From Psychrobacter sp. UBA3480 (lineage in GTDB: Bacteria > Pseudomonadota > Gammaproteobacteria > Pseudomonadales > Moraxellaceae): 64,000 nt of DNA. Shown in pieces: positions 46,197 through 55,420 of this stretch. The DNA lies in NCBI RefSeq assembly GCF_002377945.1, contig NZ_DFQV01000017.1, positions 113,596-177,595 on the forward strand, read 5' to 3'. Numbering within the stretch: the stretch's first letter is position 1; the number at the start of each line of letters is the position of its first letter. A program made the position numbers and the translations under genes. The notes beneath the pieces are model-generated. The model had not been told where the DNA came from. It saw nothing but the letters and a program-made list of their open reading frames with translations, and searched no databases.

Positions 46197-46711
46197 CAAT
46201 GGACTCCAAAACTGACTTTTTAAAACATAAAACTAAGCAATAAATGCTGAGCGATTTTTCCTATATAAGTATTTTTATATAAGAATATTGCTATAGATGC
46301 ATTATTAAGCTTCTATTTTTTAATTACTAGCTTCTACTTACTAGCTGCATTCTCACGAGCATCATTAATACTGCTCTCAGATACGGTATCATGGTCATAT
46401 ACTGTCTTCGTATTGTCCTTTCGACTACTGCGCCTAGGGATGAGCAATAGCGCAGTTGCAGCCACACTTAGCAAAAACCATTTTTTCGTATTTTTATAAT
46501 CTGTCATCTTAGTTTCTGATTTACTATAGTGAAAAACATGATACGTAACTCATTATTTTATTAGTAACTAATATACTCAAATATAAAAGCGTCTATGTTT
46601 ATCTGTGTTATGAATACGCAAGCTAATGTACGATGTAACTAGTATCTATCACATCGTACATTAATTTATGTCAGTTGAATCATATTAACCGTTATATATA
46701 AGGCTAATATT
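46197..46711. other. Region between tatD and gspD with one small ORF
   Basis: These 515 bases hold a 57-codon ORF at 46334-46507 (listed separately). The rest is AT-rich with no repeat or terminator that I can support, although it must contain the 3' end of the gsp transcript. Confidence 0.5.
46334..46507 (-). CDS. Small membrane-anchored protein, 57 residues
   Basis: Reading the minus strand from the ATG at 46507 gives MTDYKNTKKWFLLSVAATAL, then LLIPRRSSRKDNTKTVYDHD and TVSESSINDARENAASK, ending at TAG. A short basic N-terminus, a hydrophobic helix (about residues 10-23) and a charged polar tail look like a real single-pass inner-membrane protein. The stop-anchoring RR at 25-26 would place the tail in the cytoplasm by the positive-inside rule, or give an uncertain topology. 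Only a weak ribosome site (ACTAAG) is visible. I do not recognise a family. It lies between gspD and tatD on the same strand. Confidence 0.5.
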   Translation of the reverse strand: MTDYKNTKKWFLLSVAATALLLIPRRSSRKDNTKTVYDHDTVSESSINDARENAASK

Positions 46712-48955
46712 TTAACGATTAAGAGGATAGGTCGTGATACCACTATTAGGACTATCTACTCTCGTAAAACCTTGCGAAGTAGATTTTGGCGCTTGATCAC
46801 GTTTAGGGATAAGGGGATTGAGCGGCATGAGCTCGTAATCCGCACTGACATTACCACTCCAACCTTCAGTGCCGCTCAATGGTAGTTGCTTAATCGTACC
46901 GTTTTTATCAATGACCAACTGCAACACTCGCATTTGATTGAATTTGCGTTCAGTCACACTCGCTACCGCGCCGCCATCACGTAAGATAGTCGGCTGTAAA
47001 AAGATAATCAAATTGCTCTTTTGGGTGCTGTCATTGTCAGAACGAAAGAGTCTACCGATAACAGGAACATTGCCCAGCCCAGGAACCTTCTGCTGACGTG
47101 TGGTAGTGTTATCACGCATCAATCCGCCCAAGGCAATCGTCTGCTGATCATCCGCTAGAATGGTCGTATTAATAAGGCTTTTATTAGTAATCAATCCACT
47201 GGCATTACCCGTACTACCTGGTACGACTGACGAGACTTCTTGCGATACCTCTAATCGTACTGTGCCGTTGTCACCAATGTGGGGAATGACATTCAGATTG
47301 ATACCAATATCTTGGCGATCAATCGTCTGAAATGGGTTGTTTGAATTGTTGCCACTGGTGGTAAAAGAACCTGTGACAAAAGGTACGTTTTGACCAACTA
47401 AGATACTGGCTTTTTCATTATCCAATGTCAAAATCGATGGCATGGATAGCAAGTTGGCACTGGTAGATGAGTCAAGCGCCTGCAAAATAGCGCCATAAAA
47501 CTCTGTATTGCCCTGACTGTCTTTACGACTGTCTCCAATGCCTATCAGTGCACCTGCGATAGAGCTGGCAGCAGCGCTAATACCTGCCGTACTCGTCCCT
47601 GCTAAAGCAGCAGCTGCAAGTGTCGTAGCGCTGGCCCCCACATTGTTAAAGTTGACTACTCCATAGCCACTATTGGCGTTACCTAGTGCCCACTGAACGC
47701 CTAGCTGAGTGGCATCATCGCCTGACACTTCAACAATAGCGGCTTGAATCAATACTTGTGCGCGGCGACTGTCTAATTGGTTGACCGCATCTTCAATCTC
47801 AAACATTAGCTCAGGTGCGGCGTTGACGATAACGGCATTTTGAGTTTCATCAGCGATAATACTAAACGGACGACCGCCCACTCCTGTGCTTGTTCCACTT
47901 GTGCTGCTAGTCGACACAGCAGCTGCACTGCTACTTAGGCTATCGCTAGCTGCATTATTAATTGCGGCGCCTGTGCTACTTGCATCATTTAGCGAAGCGG
48001 ATTCTAATGTCGAGGTCGCGCCAGCACTATTGATAGATTGATTAGCGAGTAAGCCGCGTAACATATCGGCGATATGACCAGCACTAGCATACTTTAGACG
48101 AAAGACACGTAAACCACTTAAACGTCTGGTAGGCGTAGTATCCAATTGATTGACCATTTCTTGGACTTTAGCAATCATTTCAGGACTGCCCTTGACCAGC
48201 AGTCTATCGCTCGACGTGTCAGCAATTACCTTTAGCTGATTGTTGCCACCTTGTGCTTGTCCACTACCCGCACTTGAGACTAAGGCGCTAATCAACTCCA
48301 TCATACGTTCGGCATCGACATGACGTAGTGGTATCACTTGCAAACTGTCATTTACATTACTGTCTAAGTCACGAATAAGGGCCGTCAGTTGATTAAGGCT
48401 GTCTGCTCGATCGGACAATACTAGCGCATTGACACCAGGTACAGCGGCCGCGTGAGCCGACTGCGGCATCAATGGGCGAATAACTCCTAATACTTCTGCA
48501 GCTTGGGTGTTGGTCAAATAAATAACTCGAGTAGCGAGCGACTCGCCAACACTATCACCGCGTAAATCAACCGCCACGCCAGATTGCTTAGCAATATTAT
48601 CTGGCACCAGTTTTGTTGTCGTTCCTGATTCAATCGCGGCGATACCATTCACTTGCATCACGCTCAGAAATAGCTGATAGATCTCATCACGAGATAGAGC
48701 TTTGTTAGAGATGACCGTGACATTACCATTGATACGTGGATCAAGCACAAAGTTTTGATCCGTGATGGTCGCGACCTCATTAATAAAGGCTTTGATATCA
48801 GCATCTTGTAAATTGACTTTCCAGCTCTCAGCATTGGCAAGACCAATACCAGCAGCCCATAATGGTACTGCCAGACAAAGTGGACGACACAGGCGCATCA
48901 GACGCTGCAGGCTACGGTACAAAGGCGTGGCTGAAAAATTCTGAAAACTTACCAT
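46712..48955 (-). CDS. gspD: Type II secretion secretin GspD
   Basis: The outer-membrane channel of the type II secretion system, 747 residues. A signal peptide ends AGIGLANA-ESWKVNL (about residue 42). N0-N3 domains follow (AFINEVATITDQNFVLDPRI; VIYLTNTQAAEVLGVIRPLM; IPLRHVDAERMMELISALV; VFRLKYASAGHIADMLRGLL). The secretin core starts near 390 (AQVLIQAAIVEV) and contains the VPGLGNVPVIGRLFRS motif. The N3 domain carries a Ser/Ala/Thr-rich insert at about 310-355. It follows gspN and gspC on the minus strand; the other gsp genes are not in the window. Confidence 0.95.
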   Translation of the reverse strand: MVSFQNFSATPLYRSLQRLMRLCRPLCLAVPLWAAGIGLANAESWKVNLQDADIKAFINEVATITDQNFVLDPRINGNVTVISNKALSRDEIYQLFLSVMQVNGIAAIESGTTTKLVPDNIAKQSGVAVDLRGDSVGESLATRVIYLTNTQAAEVLGVIRPLMPQSAHAAAVPGVNALVLSDRADSLNQLTALIRDLDSNVNDSLQVIPLRHVDAERMMELISALVSSAGSGQAQGGNNQLKVIADTSSDRLLVKGSPEMIAKVQEMVNQLDTTPTRRLSGLRVFRLKYASAGHIADMLRGLLANQSINSAGATSTLESASLNDASSTGAAINNAASDSLSSSAAAVSTSSTSGTSTGVGGRPFSIIADETQNAVIVNAAPELMFEIEDAVNQLDSRRAQVLIQAAIVEVSGDDATQLGVQWALGNANSGYGVVNFNNVGASATTLAAAALAGTSTAGISAAASSIAGALIGIGDSRKDSQGNTEFYGAILQALDSSTSANLLSMPSILTLDNEKASILVGQNVPFVTGSFTTSGNNSNNPFQTIDRQDIGINLNVIPHIGDNGTVRLEVSQEVSSVVPGSTGNASGLITNKSLINTTILADDQQTIALGGLMRDNTTTRQQKVPGLGNVPVIGRLFRSDNDSTQKSNLIIFLQPTILRDGGAVASVTERKFNQMRVLQLVIDKNGTIKQLPLSGTEGWSGNVSADYELMPLNPLIPKRDQAPKSTSQGFTRVDSPNSGITTYPLNR

Positions 48956-49032
48956 ATTGATGTTTACCTACAGTGATATTGCTTACTATGTGCTGAATTT
49001 TTAAGGAGCAATTTTGCTAGAAACCTACCTTG

Positions 49033-49938
49033 CTAGAACTGCTGGCGAATCGTAATAACTTGCTCACCACGTTGAACCTCTATCTGCGCTTCACCTGCTT
49101 GCTGTACTTGCTGAAGTACACCAGCATCTTGCGCTGGGTTATTACCTACGCTCTGTCCGTTGACGGTCAGTACCTTATCGCCTGGCTCAAGCCCTAAACG
49201 ATTACGTAGGCCAGCAGGCATCGCCGCTGTTACTTGGTAACTTTCACCTGATGCCATCACCCCCATTCTACTTAAATAACTGGCAGGGTTTTCTTGCAAG
49301 GCCGTAACCGCTTCTTCGATAGCTGACTGTGGGCTATTTGGAGTGTCTGCGCCAGTTGTCCCTTCTACCTCAGGAACAGCGTTTTGTACTGGCTGGGGCG
49401 CTGTAGGCAACATGCTATTGTTTGGCAAACGCTGGTTACTTATTCCGCTTGCTAGCATATCACTTTGGTCTAATGGCATTGCCTCTGGCATTTTAATAAC
49501 GGTTTCTTTATCGTTAGCATCAGCGATAATGACTGAATTCCAGTCAACAGCCACGAGCGTATAATCGCTGTCCTTTAGCCCATCACCGATGCGGTAATTT
49601 TTGACTTCCCCATTAACATTCAATAAGGCGGAAGACATGCTCTCAGGTATGGCTAGTAGGACACCTTTGAGCTCAATTTTGGGAGGTGGTTGCACAGCTG
49701 CGGTAACAGGATCGGGATCAGCAAAGATTGCAAATAAGCCACTATAATCGTTGGTAGATTTGGCATTATTCTGTAGAGGCGCTAAAGGCAATGCAGGTGC
49801 TAAAGGCGCTGCTAGCAGTAGCCATAAAAGACGGGCGGCTGTCCAGCATAGCCAAGCAATGGCTAACAACAATAGCCAACTTGAAAAGCGATTGAGAGTA
49901 TTGATAACAGGTTTTAGGCTTGCGGCGATATTAAGCAT
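49033..49938 (-). CDS. gspC: Type II secretion protein GspC
   Basis: A 301-residue inner-membrane protein linking the T2SS platform to the secretin. A single helix (about 17-40, WLLLLAIAWLCWTAARLLWLL) is followed by a homology region that would bind GspD (YSGLFAIFADPDP, IELKGVLLAIPESMSSALLN, YRIGDGLKDSDYTLVAVDWN) and a C-terminal PDZ domain (LRNRLGLEPGDKVLTVNGQS). A Pro/Ala/Gln-rich linker separates the two. It starts immediately after the gspN stop codon with no gap, and gspD follows 77 bases later, so all three form one operon. Confidence 0.93.
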   Translation of the reverse strand: MLNIAASLKPVINTLNRFSSWLLLLAIAWLCWTAARLLWLLLAAPLAPALPLAPLQNNAKSTNDYSGLFAIFADPDPVTAAVQPPPKIELKGVLLAIPESMSSALLNVNGEVKNYRIGDGLKDSDYTLVAVDWNSVIIADANDKETVIKMPEAMPLDQSDMLASGISNQRLPNNSMLPTAPQPVQNAVPEVEGTTGADTPNSPQSAIEEAVTALQENPASYLSRMGVMASGESYQVTAAMPAGLRNRLGLEPGDKVLTVNGQSVGNNPAQDAGVLQQVQQAGEAQIEVQRGEQVITIRQQF

Positions 49939-50766
49939 TTAGTTCGCCCCCAAACCAGCTAGCAATGGCTGGCGTACACTGACAACTGGCGTATCTTGAG
50001 GGGCTTGTCCTTCATACTCAGGCATATTCTCTAGCAAGCGCTGCGTCAAACTGACATCGAGCATATTATCGCTGTCGAGATACAGATCTCCCAAACGCTT
50101 ATCTTGATTATTCAGCAAATTAATATGCAGCAGATCTCTATTGTTTTTTTGCTCTGTACTAAGCTCAGCTCTTAGAGCAGGCATCGTAATATAAAAAACT
50201 TTGCCACCACTAGGATAGCCTACCTCACCACCAACCCAAGTCAATTGACCATCCGCTGCACTAAATCCGCCAGCGTCTTTAGCAGGCTCACTATTAGATG
50301 CGTCATTTTTATCAGACTGGCGCGTTAACGATACATTATTTACTTGAATAGGGGTATTTGGCAGCTGCCAGTTGACCATACTCGCTAGCGTCTCAGGTGC
50401 AATTTTCCCACTCATGTTGTCAACTTGCCATGAGTTCAAACCAAGTTTAACTTGCCCATTCAGACGTGTCTGTGCTGAGTGGATATTAACATCCGCACCT
50501 AGCTTACCTATGAGTAACTGCCAAGGCTGCCATGACCATTCTGCCATACCTGTAAGCGACGTCGATGACATAGGCAATTGCCAAATGGCAGCACCTTGCC
50601 ATACGTTGCCAGATACATGCTGGACATAAGGCGTATCTGGCGCGTATTTCTCAAGTAACCATGCTGCTGGCATTTGCAAAACAGCAAATAGCGCAAACAA
50701 CACAAACCCCACTAGCCACCAGAGCTTACGGGGACGTTTATGAGAAAACTCAGATACTTGGGCCAC
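49939..50766 (-). CDS. gspN: Type II secretion protein GspN
   Basis: GspN is an accessory T2SS protein anchored in the inner membrane. The helix is WWLVGFVLFALFAVLQMPAAWL, followed by the family block YVQHVSGNVWQGAAIWQLPM and WSWQPWQLLIGKLGADVNIH. The frame opens at 50859, but that start lies inside a transcription terminator (50837-50887), so I place the start at the GTG at 50766 (275 residues), which is closer to the usual length. No clear ribosome site supports it, so the exact start is uncertain. It is the first gene of gspN-C-D. Confidence 0.85.
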   Translation of the reverse strand: MAQVSEFSHKRPRKLWWLVGFVLFALFAVLQMPAAWLLEKYAPDTPYVQHVSGNVWQGAAIWQLPMSSTSLTGMAEWSWQPWQLLIGKLGADVNIHSAQTRLNGQVKLGLNSWQVDNMSGKIAPETLASMVNWQLPNTPIQVNNVSLTRQSDKNDASNSEPAKDAGGFSAADGQLTWVGGEVGYPSGGKVFYITMPALRAELSTEQKNNRDLLHINLLNNQDKRLGDLYLDSDNMLDVSLTQRLLENMPEYEGQAPQDTPVVSVRQPLLAGLGAN

Positions 50767-50836
50767 AGTCGTACAACTCTTATATAAGACAAAAACGTCA
50801 TTATCATAACAAACAATGGCATATAGATGACAGAAA

Positions 50837-50887
50837 AAAAGCCAGTATCTTTTTGCCAAAATACTGGCAGTAAAGATACTGGCTTTT
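50837..50887 (-). terminator. Terminator of the H-NS-like gene
   Basis: Positions 50837-50852 and 50872-50887 are a perfect 16-base inverted repeat (AAAAGCCAGTATCTTT and complement), with an inner repeat GCCA/TGGC in the loop. A T7 run follows on the minus strand. It lies 109 bases beyond the H-NS-like stop and overlaps the spurious 5' part of the gspN frame. Confidence 0.88.
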
Positions 50888-50995
50888 ATTTTCTCGAAAG
50901 CAGCTCTATCTATCGCTAAATGATTGTAAATAAACCATTATCAATAGCAATTTCAAGCTGGCTCACAGAAAGGCATTTTATAAGAAAACAGCTAA

Positions 50996-51319
50996 TTAAA
51001 TAGCAAAATCTTCGATATCACGACCTGCTGCTAGCGCTTCAACCAACCACGTTGGCTTACGGCCACGTCCAGTCCAAGTTTCACTATGGTCATCAGTATT
51101 GCGATATTTAATACTGCGTTTTTTCTCTAACTTTTCACCAGCTTTCAGTATCTCTTCGATCGTTGCATTGCTATCTTCTGCAATCTGCTCGAACTGCATA
51201 TAGGCATCATACAAACGTTGATGTTGTTTTTTAGCGATAAGTTGTTGAGCGTTTTCAGTGATAGCACGTAACTCATCCACGTTCAAATTTTCTAAATCAA
51301 TTGCGTTATTTTTGCTCAT
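50996..51319 (-). CDS. H-NS-family nucleoid protein
   Basis: A 107-residue H-NS-type DNA-binding protein. The N-terminal half (about 8-70) is a helical oligomerisation region (VDELRAITENAQQLIAKKQH). The C-terminal DNA-binding domain has YRNTDDHSETWTGRGRKPTWL, with the GRGRKPTWL loop that binds the AT-rich minor groove. Such proteins silence horizontally acquired, AT-rich genes. It has its own terminator and a long AT-rich upstream region (51320-52361), as expected for a self-regulating silencer. TTGGATT is the only ribosome-site candidate. Confidence 0.92.
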   Translation of the reverse strand: MSKNNAIDLENLNVDELRAITENAQQLIAKKQHQRLYDAYMQFEQIAEDSNATIEEILKAGEKLEKKRSIKYRNTDDHSETWTGRGRKPTWLVEALAAGRDIEDFAI

Positions 51320-52184
51320 AATAAATCCAACTATAAAATAAGAGTGTGGCCTCTATTGAGGTATTGTTTTTCGTGAAATAATGCAGTGAACAAATCGTTC
51401 ATTGGCCATTAAATCTATGTATAAAATATCATTAACTCTAAAGAGTATATAATTTCTAATAACAGCCCGAACAATCTATTATAAATAGAAGATACATAGC
51501 AACAGATGCTCATTGTATCCATTTTAAATAAAATTAGTTTTAGATAAATCTAAACACATAAGTCACTATTCTTTATATATTGCTATTATAGCTTCGAAAG
51601 CATTTTCTAATAATAAAACAAAATTCTAGTATTGTGACTACTGCTAGAATTTCACAATAATATTTCGACAAAAACCTACTGTTAAAATAATAGAGTAGTA
51701 AGTCAATGCACTATACTCTCAAATACTGCTAATCTTGGAGATAGTTTTGCATTAGCTCTGTAACTTACTATATCGTTCCTATGGTGTTTTTTAAAGAAGT
51801 TAACTATTTCATACAAATATCTATTATCCAAATAGCTTTCGATTTATTAATAAGAAACAAGTAAAACTTTGGCTATTTTCATCGAAATTTATTTTGTTTA
51901 TAGACAATCAATATATTAACTATATGCCATATAAAGTTAGTATAGCAATTTTTAAAACCAAACGTCACTAATCATAATTATTTTTTGGTATAAACGGTCA
52001 ATATAGAGTATGGAAGGTAGTAAGCATACTAGCTAATGTGAAAACCAATAGTGTTAAACCAATAATAAATAAACTTAAGTTTATTCGATTAAAAATTAAG
52101 AGCATATTAAATAAATTAAAAAATTCTTTAATAAAAATTTAGTTTAACTATGCTAAAAAGCATCAACTGAATTACATTTCTGGA

Positions 52185-52291
52185 TATAGTTAATCCTCTA
52201 TAAAAGAGCTACAGCCTTAACCTCGTTTGAAGTATCACAGTTACATCTGCACTCAGTTGCCTTATATCTCTTTTAAACTGAATCAACTATA
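52185..52291 (-). repeat. Dispersed palindromic repeat, copy F (reverse)
   Basis: Reverse-orientation copy with TATAGTTAATCCTCTATAAA at one end and TTTAAACTGAATCAACTATA at the other, and interior blocks CTCGTTTGAAGTATCACAGT and CACTCAGTTGCCTTATATC. It is closest to copy C. It sits just beyond the ssb terminator. Confidence 0.8.
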
Positions 52292-52300
52292 GCAAGCATT

Positions 52301-52330
52301 AAAAAAGCCCTGCAGTTGCAGGGCTTTTTT
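52301..52330 (-). terminator. Terminator after ssb
   Basis: AAAAAAGCCCTGC/GCAGGGCTTTTTT with a 4-base loop and T-runs on both strands. It lies 31 bases past the ssb stop. Confidence 0.9.
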
Positions 52331-52361
52331 AGCATTTTTACATTAAAGTCTAAGGTATAAG

Positions 52362-52985
52362 TTAGAACGGAATATCATCATCTACAGGGCCATCTGGCAT
52401 TGCTGTAGGCTTAGATTGTGCAGGTTTCTGTGCTGGCTGATTGAACTGGTTTTGCTGAGCAGGCGCCTGATTGTTAAAGCTGTTCTGACCACCTTGAGCC
52501 GCTGGTTGGTTGTAGCCACCTTGATGTGCCATCTGGTTATTTGCTTGCTGACCAAAGTTATTCTGGTTGTTTTGCCCACCTTGATTATTATAACCGCCAC
52601 TTTGACCTTGGTTTTGACCGCCAAAGCTATCTCCACCTTGACCACCGCCAGTTTGGCCGTCGAGCATCTGCATTTGTTCAGCACGAATCTCAGTAATATA
52701 ACGGTCTTGACCACTTTGGTCTTGGTATTTACGTGTACGCAAACTACCTTCGATGTAGACTTTGCTGCCTTTACGCAGGTATTGCGCTGCGATTTCACCT
52801 AAACGGTTAAAAAGTGCGATACGATGCCACTCTGTCGCTTCTCTTTTTTCACCGCTTTGTTTGTCTGTCCATTGCTCTGATGTCGCAACCGAGATATTGG
52901 TTACGCTACCGCCATTGCTGAATTGGCGTGCCTCAGGATCTGCTCCGAGGTTACCGATGATGATAACTTTATTGACTCCGCGCAT
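52362..52985 (-). CDS. ssb: Single-stranded DNA-binding protein
   Basis: SSB of 207 residues. The OB fold occupies about 1-112 ([59 protein letters not shown]). A long Gly/Gln/Asn-rich disordered linker (about 113-195) follows, and the acidic tip PVDDDIPF binds partner proteins. The linker is heavily repetitive (GGQNNQ-type units), which also creates long spurious reading frames. AAGGACGG lies just before the ATG. Nearby uvrA and the YajR-type gene match an arrangement common in related genera. Confidence 0.97.
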   Translation of the reverse strand: MRGVNKVIIIGNLGADPEARQFSNGGSVTNISVATSEQWTDKQSGEKREATEWHRIALFNRLGEIAAQYLRKGSKVYIEGSLRTRKYQDQSGQDRYITEIRAEQMQMLDGQTGGGQGGDSFGGQNQGQSGGYNNQGGQNNQNNFGQQANNQMAHQGGYNQPAAQGGQNSFNNQAPAQQNQFNQPAQKPAQSKPTAMPDGPVDDDIPF

Positions 52986-53302
52986 GATACCGTCCTTTTA
53001 CTTATGAATAATTTAATAAACTGTTTTAATCGTTATCTGATAGCATCAGTTGGCACTATCAATTGTATAATTTTACTTTAACCAATTTTTATCGAAATAT
53101 CTATAGGCTACCTATGGTGCACGTCAGTCTATGTCGCTTAGATACTCTATCTTGATATACTAGTCAATATTGTAGAGTCCAATAAATAACAGGTAATAGA
53201 TAAATATGCTGCTATTTTGCCATTTTAAGACGCTGAAGAACACCGTCTACCTTTATCGATATTGAATAACACCTTACTTATTATCAAATGATTTAGACAT
53301 TT
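52986..53302. other. Intergenic region between ssb and the DUF3833 gene
   Basis: A 317-base gap between two minus-strand genes. It should hold the ssb promoter. I see no ORF, repeat or terminator. Confidence 0.4.
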
Positions 53303-53914
53303 TTAATTAACATCGGAAGGCTTGCGGTGCATGCTCAATGTCACGCTACCCAGCTCTACGCCAAATTTTTTCATCACTGAGCGATTAAGCATGACATCCT
53401 CATTGATAAGATACATCCAATCATCGAACGTCACTTTGTAGGTTTTGTCCTCGACAGGTAACTCTAACAAGTAATTCCAGTGCAACGTATTGCCAACCAC
53501 TTGCCCTGTTGCCTCACCAATGACATCACCTGCGACACCTTTCCAGCTGCCATCTGTCTGCTCAGTCAGACGCCATATACGCTGCGATTTCGTGCCATCT
53601 GCCCACGAGAATTTCTCGTTTAAGATAATGACATCGTCTCCCTCATGGGTTGCATCAATGTCGACATAAAAGCGCTTTTTGACTTCGCCATTTCGACCTT
53701 GGAACATACCCCAACCATCGATTTGACCCGAAAAAAACTCATGCATGTCGAGCGTTGGTGTAGTGTTCTGATACGCCTGAATATTTTGCGTAGCGCAACC
53801 AGAGGTCAGCAGCATGGCTGATAAACCAAGACCTACGGTTAACTTGGCTATTGAGCGATGTGCCTTCTTTTTACCTTCGATGACACTACCAGACAACATC
53901 TCAAATTTACTCAT
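53303..53914 (-). CDS. DUF3833 lipoprotein
   Basis: A 203-residue protein with a delayed lipoprotein signal (SIAKLTVGLGLSAMLLTSGC, Cys40) and a DUF3833 domain: FFSGQIDGWGMFQGRNGEVK, RFYVDIDATHEGDDVIILNE, SQRIWRLTEQTDGSWKGVAG, YLINEDVMLNRSVMKKFGVE. The lipocalin-like strands are visible but the function is unknown. AAGGA precedes the ATG at 53914. The N-region before the hydrophobic core is long (20 residues, basic), so a later start such as an internal codon cannot be ruled out. Confidence 0.88.
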   Translation of the reverse strand: MSKFEMLSGSVIEGKKKAHRSIAKLTVGLGLSAMLLTSGCATQNIQAYQNTTPTLDMHEFFSGQIDGWGMFQGRNGEVKKRFYVDIDATHEGDDVIILNEKFSWADGTKSQRIWRLTEQTDGSWKGVAGDVIGEATGQVVGNTLHWNYLLELPVEDKTYKVTFDDWMYLINEDVMLNRSVMKKFGVELGSVTLSMHRKPSDVN

Positions 53915-54055
53915 ATTAATTCCTTTTAAGTAGAAATAAATAGTTAGTTTCCACTGATTGATACTGATGGTTTATGAGATTGCTGTCTGTGCAATTTTTG
54001 CTATTTGGCTTTGTTTCTATATAAAAACATAAGCCTAAAGCTGTTATATGTCGTA

Positions 54056-55420
54056 TTAAATATCTAGCGGACTTTGCGCCAAACTCGATAGCTGCTGACG
54101 TGAATCATCCGTCAACTGTGTCTTATCTAACTTTAAATAGGCGACCTGCTCTTTTGCCATTACGACCAGCTCGTCAACGCCATCTACTGCCAGCATCTGT
54201 CGTGACCAGTCTTGGATATTGATGTCTTTGGGAATAGTAACCGTTGTGCTCGATAGATAAGGTGGCTGAGAAATGGGAATAATAATAAGCAATGCGGCAC
54301 CCATAATAATAGCCAGTATGCCCCACGCCAACAAATTAGGCTGGCTTAATAACAGACCACCCATTGCCCCGCCTACAAATGCTCCAAAGAACTGACTGGA
54401 AGAATTAAGCCCCATTGCGGTCGCTTTATTGGCGACTGGTGCGCGCTTAGATATCCATGAAGGAATCGTCGCCTCAAGCAGGTTAAAGCCCATAAAATAA
54501 AGCAGCAAACCCAATATGATACCAACACCGACCTGACTGCCAAGCGCAAGTATTGCTAAAGCGGCGGTCATTAATGCAATCGCACCCAAAAAAACCTGAC
54601 GCATTTTGCGTTTCTTTTCAGCGATGATGATAAACGGTATCGCGATGGCGAAGCCAATAAACAATAGTGGCAAATACACCATGCCTTGCTGACGTACTGA
54701 CAAGCCAAGTACGTCACTGAGCTGGTGCGGCAATATCACAAATATCGCCGTCATCGTTAGATGTAGCGCAAAGATACCGATATGTAAGCGGTTAAGATCG
54801 CCAATCTTGAGGACAGTGGCTAACTGTTGACCGATGGTTTTGTTATCCAGATTATGCTTGAGCACGCGCATAGGCGTCGGTACTACCACTAATAGCAGCA
54901 TCGCCAAAATAGCAAACCCTGATGTTAGCCAAAACAGTCCAGAGATACCGAGCGAGCCGACTAATAATGGACCAAAAGCAAAGGCAAGCATAATAGAGGT
55001 CGCAATCGTCAGCCCCATCGTGGCCATCGCTTTGGTACGCATTTCCTCACGAGTCACATCAGCCAATAGTGCCATAAGCACAGCAGAGACCGCACCACTA
55101 CCCGCCAGCGCTCGACCAATGATGACTTCATAAATATCCGTCGCATTTGCGGCAATCATGCCGCCGACAGCGAATAGTATCAAACCCAGAAAGATAATAG
55201 GCTTACGCGGGAATTTATCAGCAGCCAAACTCATCGGTATCTGAAAGATGGCCTGCCCTAAGCCATAAATACCAACGGCCAACCCAATCAAAAACGGCGT
55301 CGCGTGTGCGTAATTGTCACCGTAGACAGAAAATACCGGCACAATCATAAACAAGCCAATCATACGTAAGGCAAAGATGCCACCGACTCCGAGGATTGCC
55401 CGTTTCTCTACGCTATTCAT
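54056..55420 (-). CDS. MFS transporter with C-terminal YAM domain (YajR-like)
   Basis: A 454-residue major facilitator with 12 helices. The A-motif region is MSLAADKFPRKPIIFLGLIL, with RALAGSGAVSAVLMALLADVTREEMRTKAM downstream (motif B/C-like). After the last helix (about 385) a soluble tail of about 65 residues (VTIPKDINIQDWSRQMLAVDGVDELVVM) has the ferredoxin-like pattern of the YAM domain of E. coli YajR, a proton-driven efflux protein. The substrate is unknown. It is divergent from uvrA. Confidence 0.9.
   Translation of the reverse strand: MNSVEKRAILGVGGIFALRMIGLFMIVPVFSVYGDNYAHATPFLIGLAVGIYGLGQAIFQIPMSLAADKFPRKPIIFLGLILFAVGGMIAANATDIYEVIIGRALAGSGAVSAVLMALLADVTREEMRTKAMATMGLTIATSIMLAFAFGPLLVGSLGISGLFWLTSGFAILAMLLLVVVPTPMRVLKHNLDNKTIGQQLATVLKIGDLNRLHIGIFALHLTMTAIFVILPHQLSDVLGLSVRQQGMVYLPLLFIGFAIAIPFIIIAEKKRKMRQVFLGAIALMTAALAILALGSQVGVGIILGLLLYFMGFNLLEATIPSWISKRAPVANKATAMGLNSSSQFFGAFVGGAMGGLLLSQPNLLAWGILAIIMGAALLIIIPISQPPYLSSTTVTIPKDINIQDWSRQMLAVDGVDELVVMAKEQVAYLKLDKTQLTDDSRQQLSSLAQSPLDI

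Larger units (their letters stand above)
51320..52361. other. 1-kb AT-rich region without genes upstream of the H-NS-like gene
   Basis: No ORF of 60 codons or more and no tRNA is seen in these 1042 bases, which are strikingly rich in A and T, with many TATA- and AAAT-type runs. The right end holds repeat copy F (52185-52291) and the ssb terminator (52301-52330). The rest is probably the H-NS-like gene's promoter and autoregulatory region, or decayed sequence. Confidence 0.6.

Noticed and set aside
51320..52361. A CRISPR array or tandem repeat in the AT-rich region
   Set aside because: No regularly spaced repeat unit is visible; the only repeat is the dispersed element at its right end.
52382..52802. 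Long open frames on both strands across the ssb linker (138 and 128 codons)
   Set aside because: They are shadows of the repetitive Gly/Gln/Asn-rich SSB linker and encode low-complexity K/V/T- or L/V/T-rich strings with no ribosome site.
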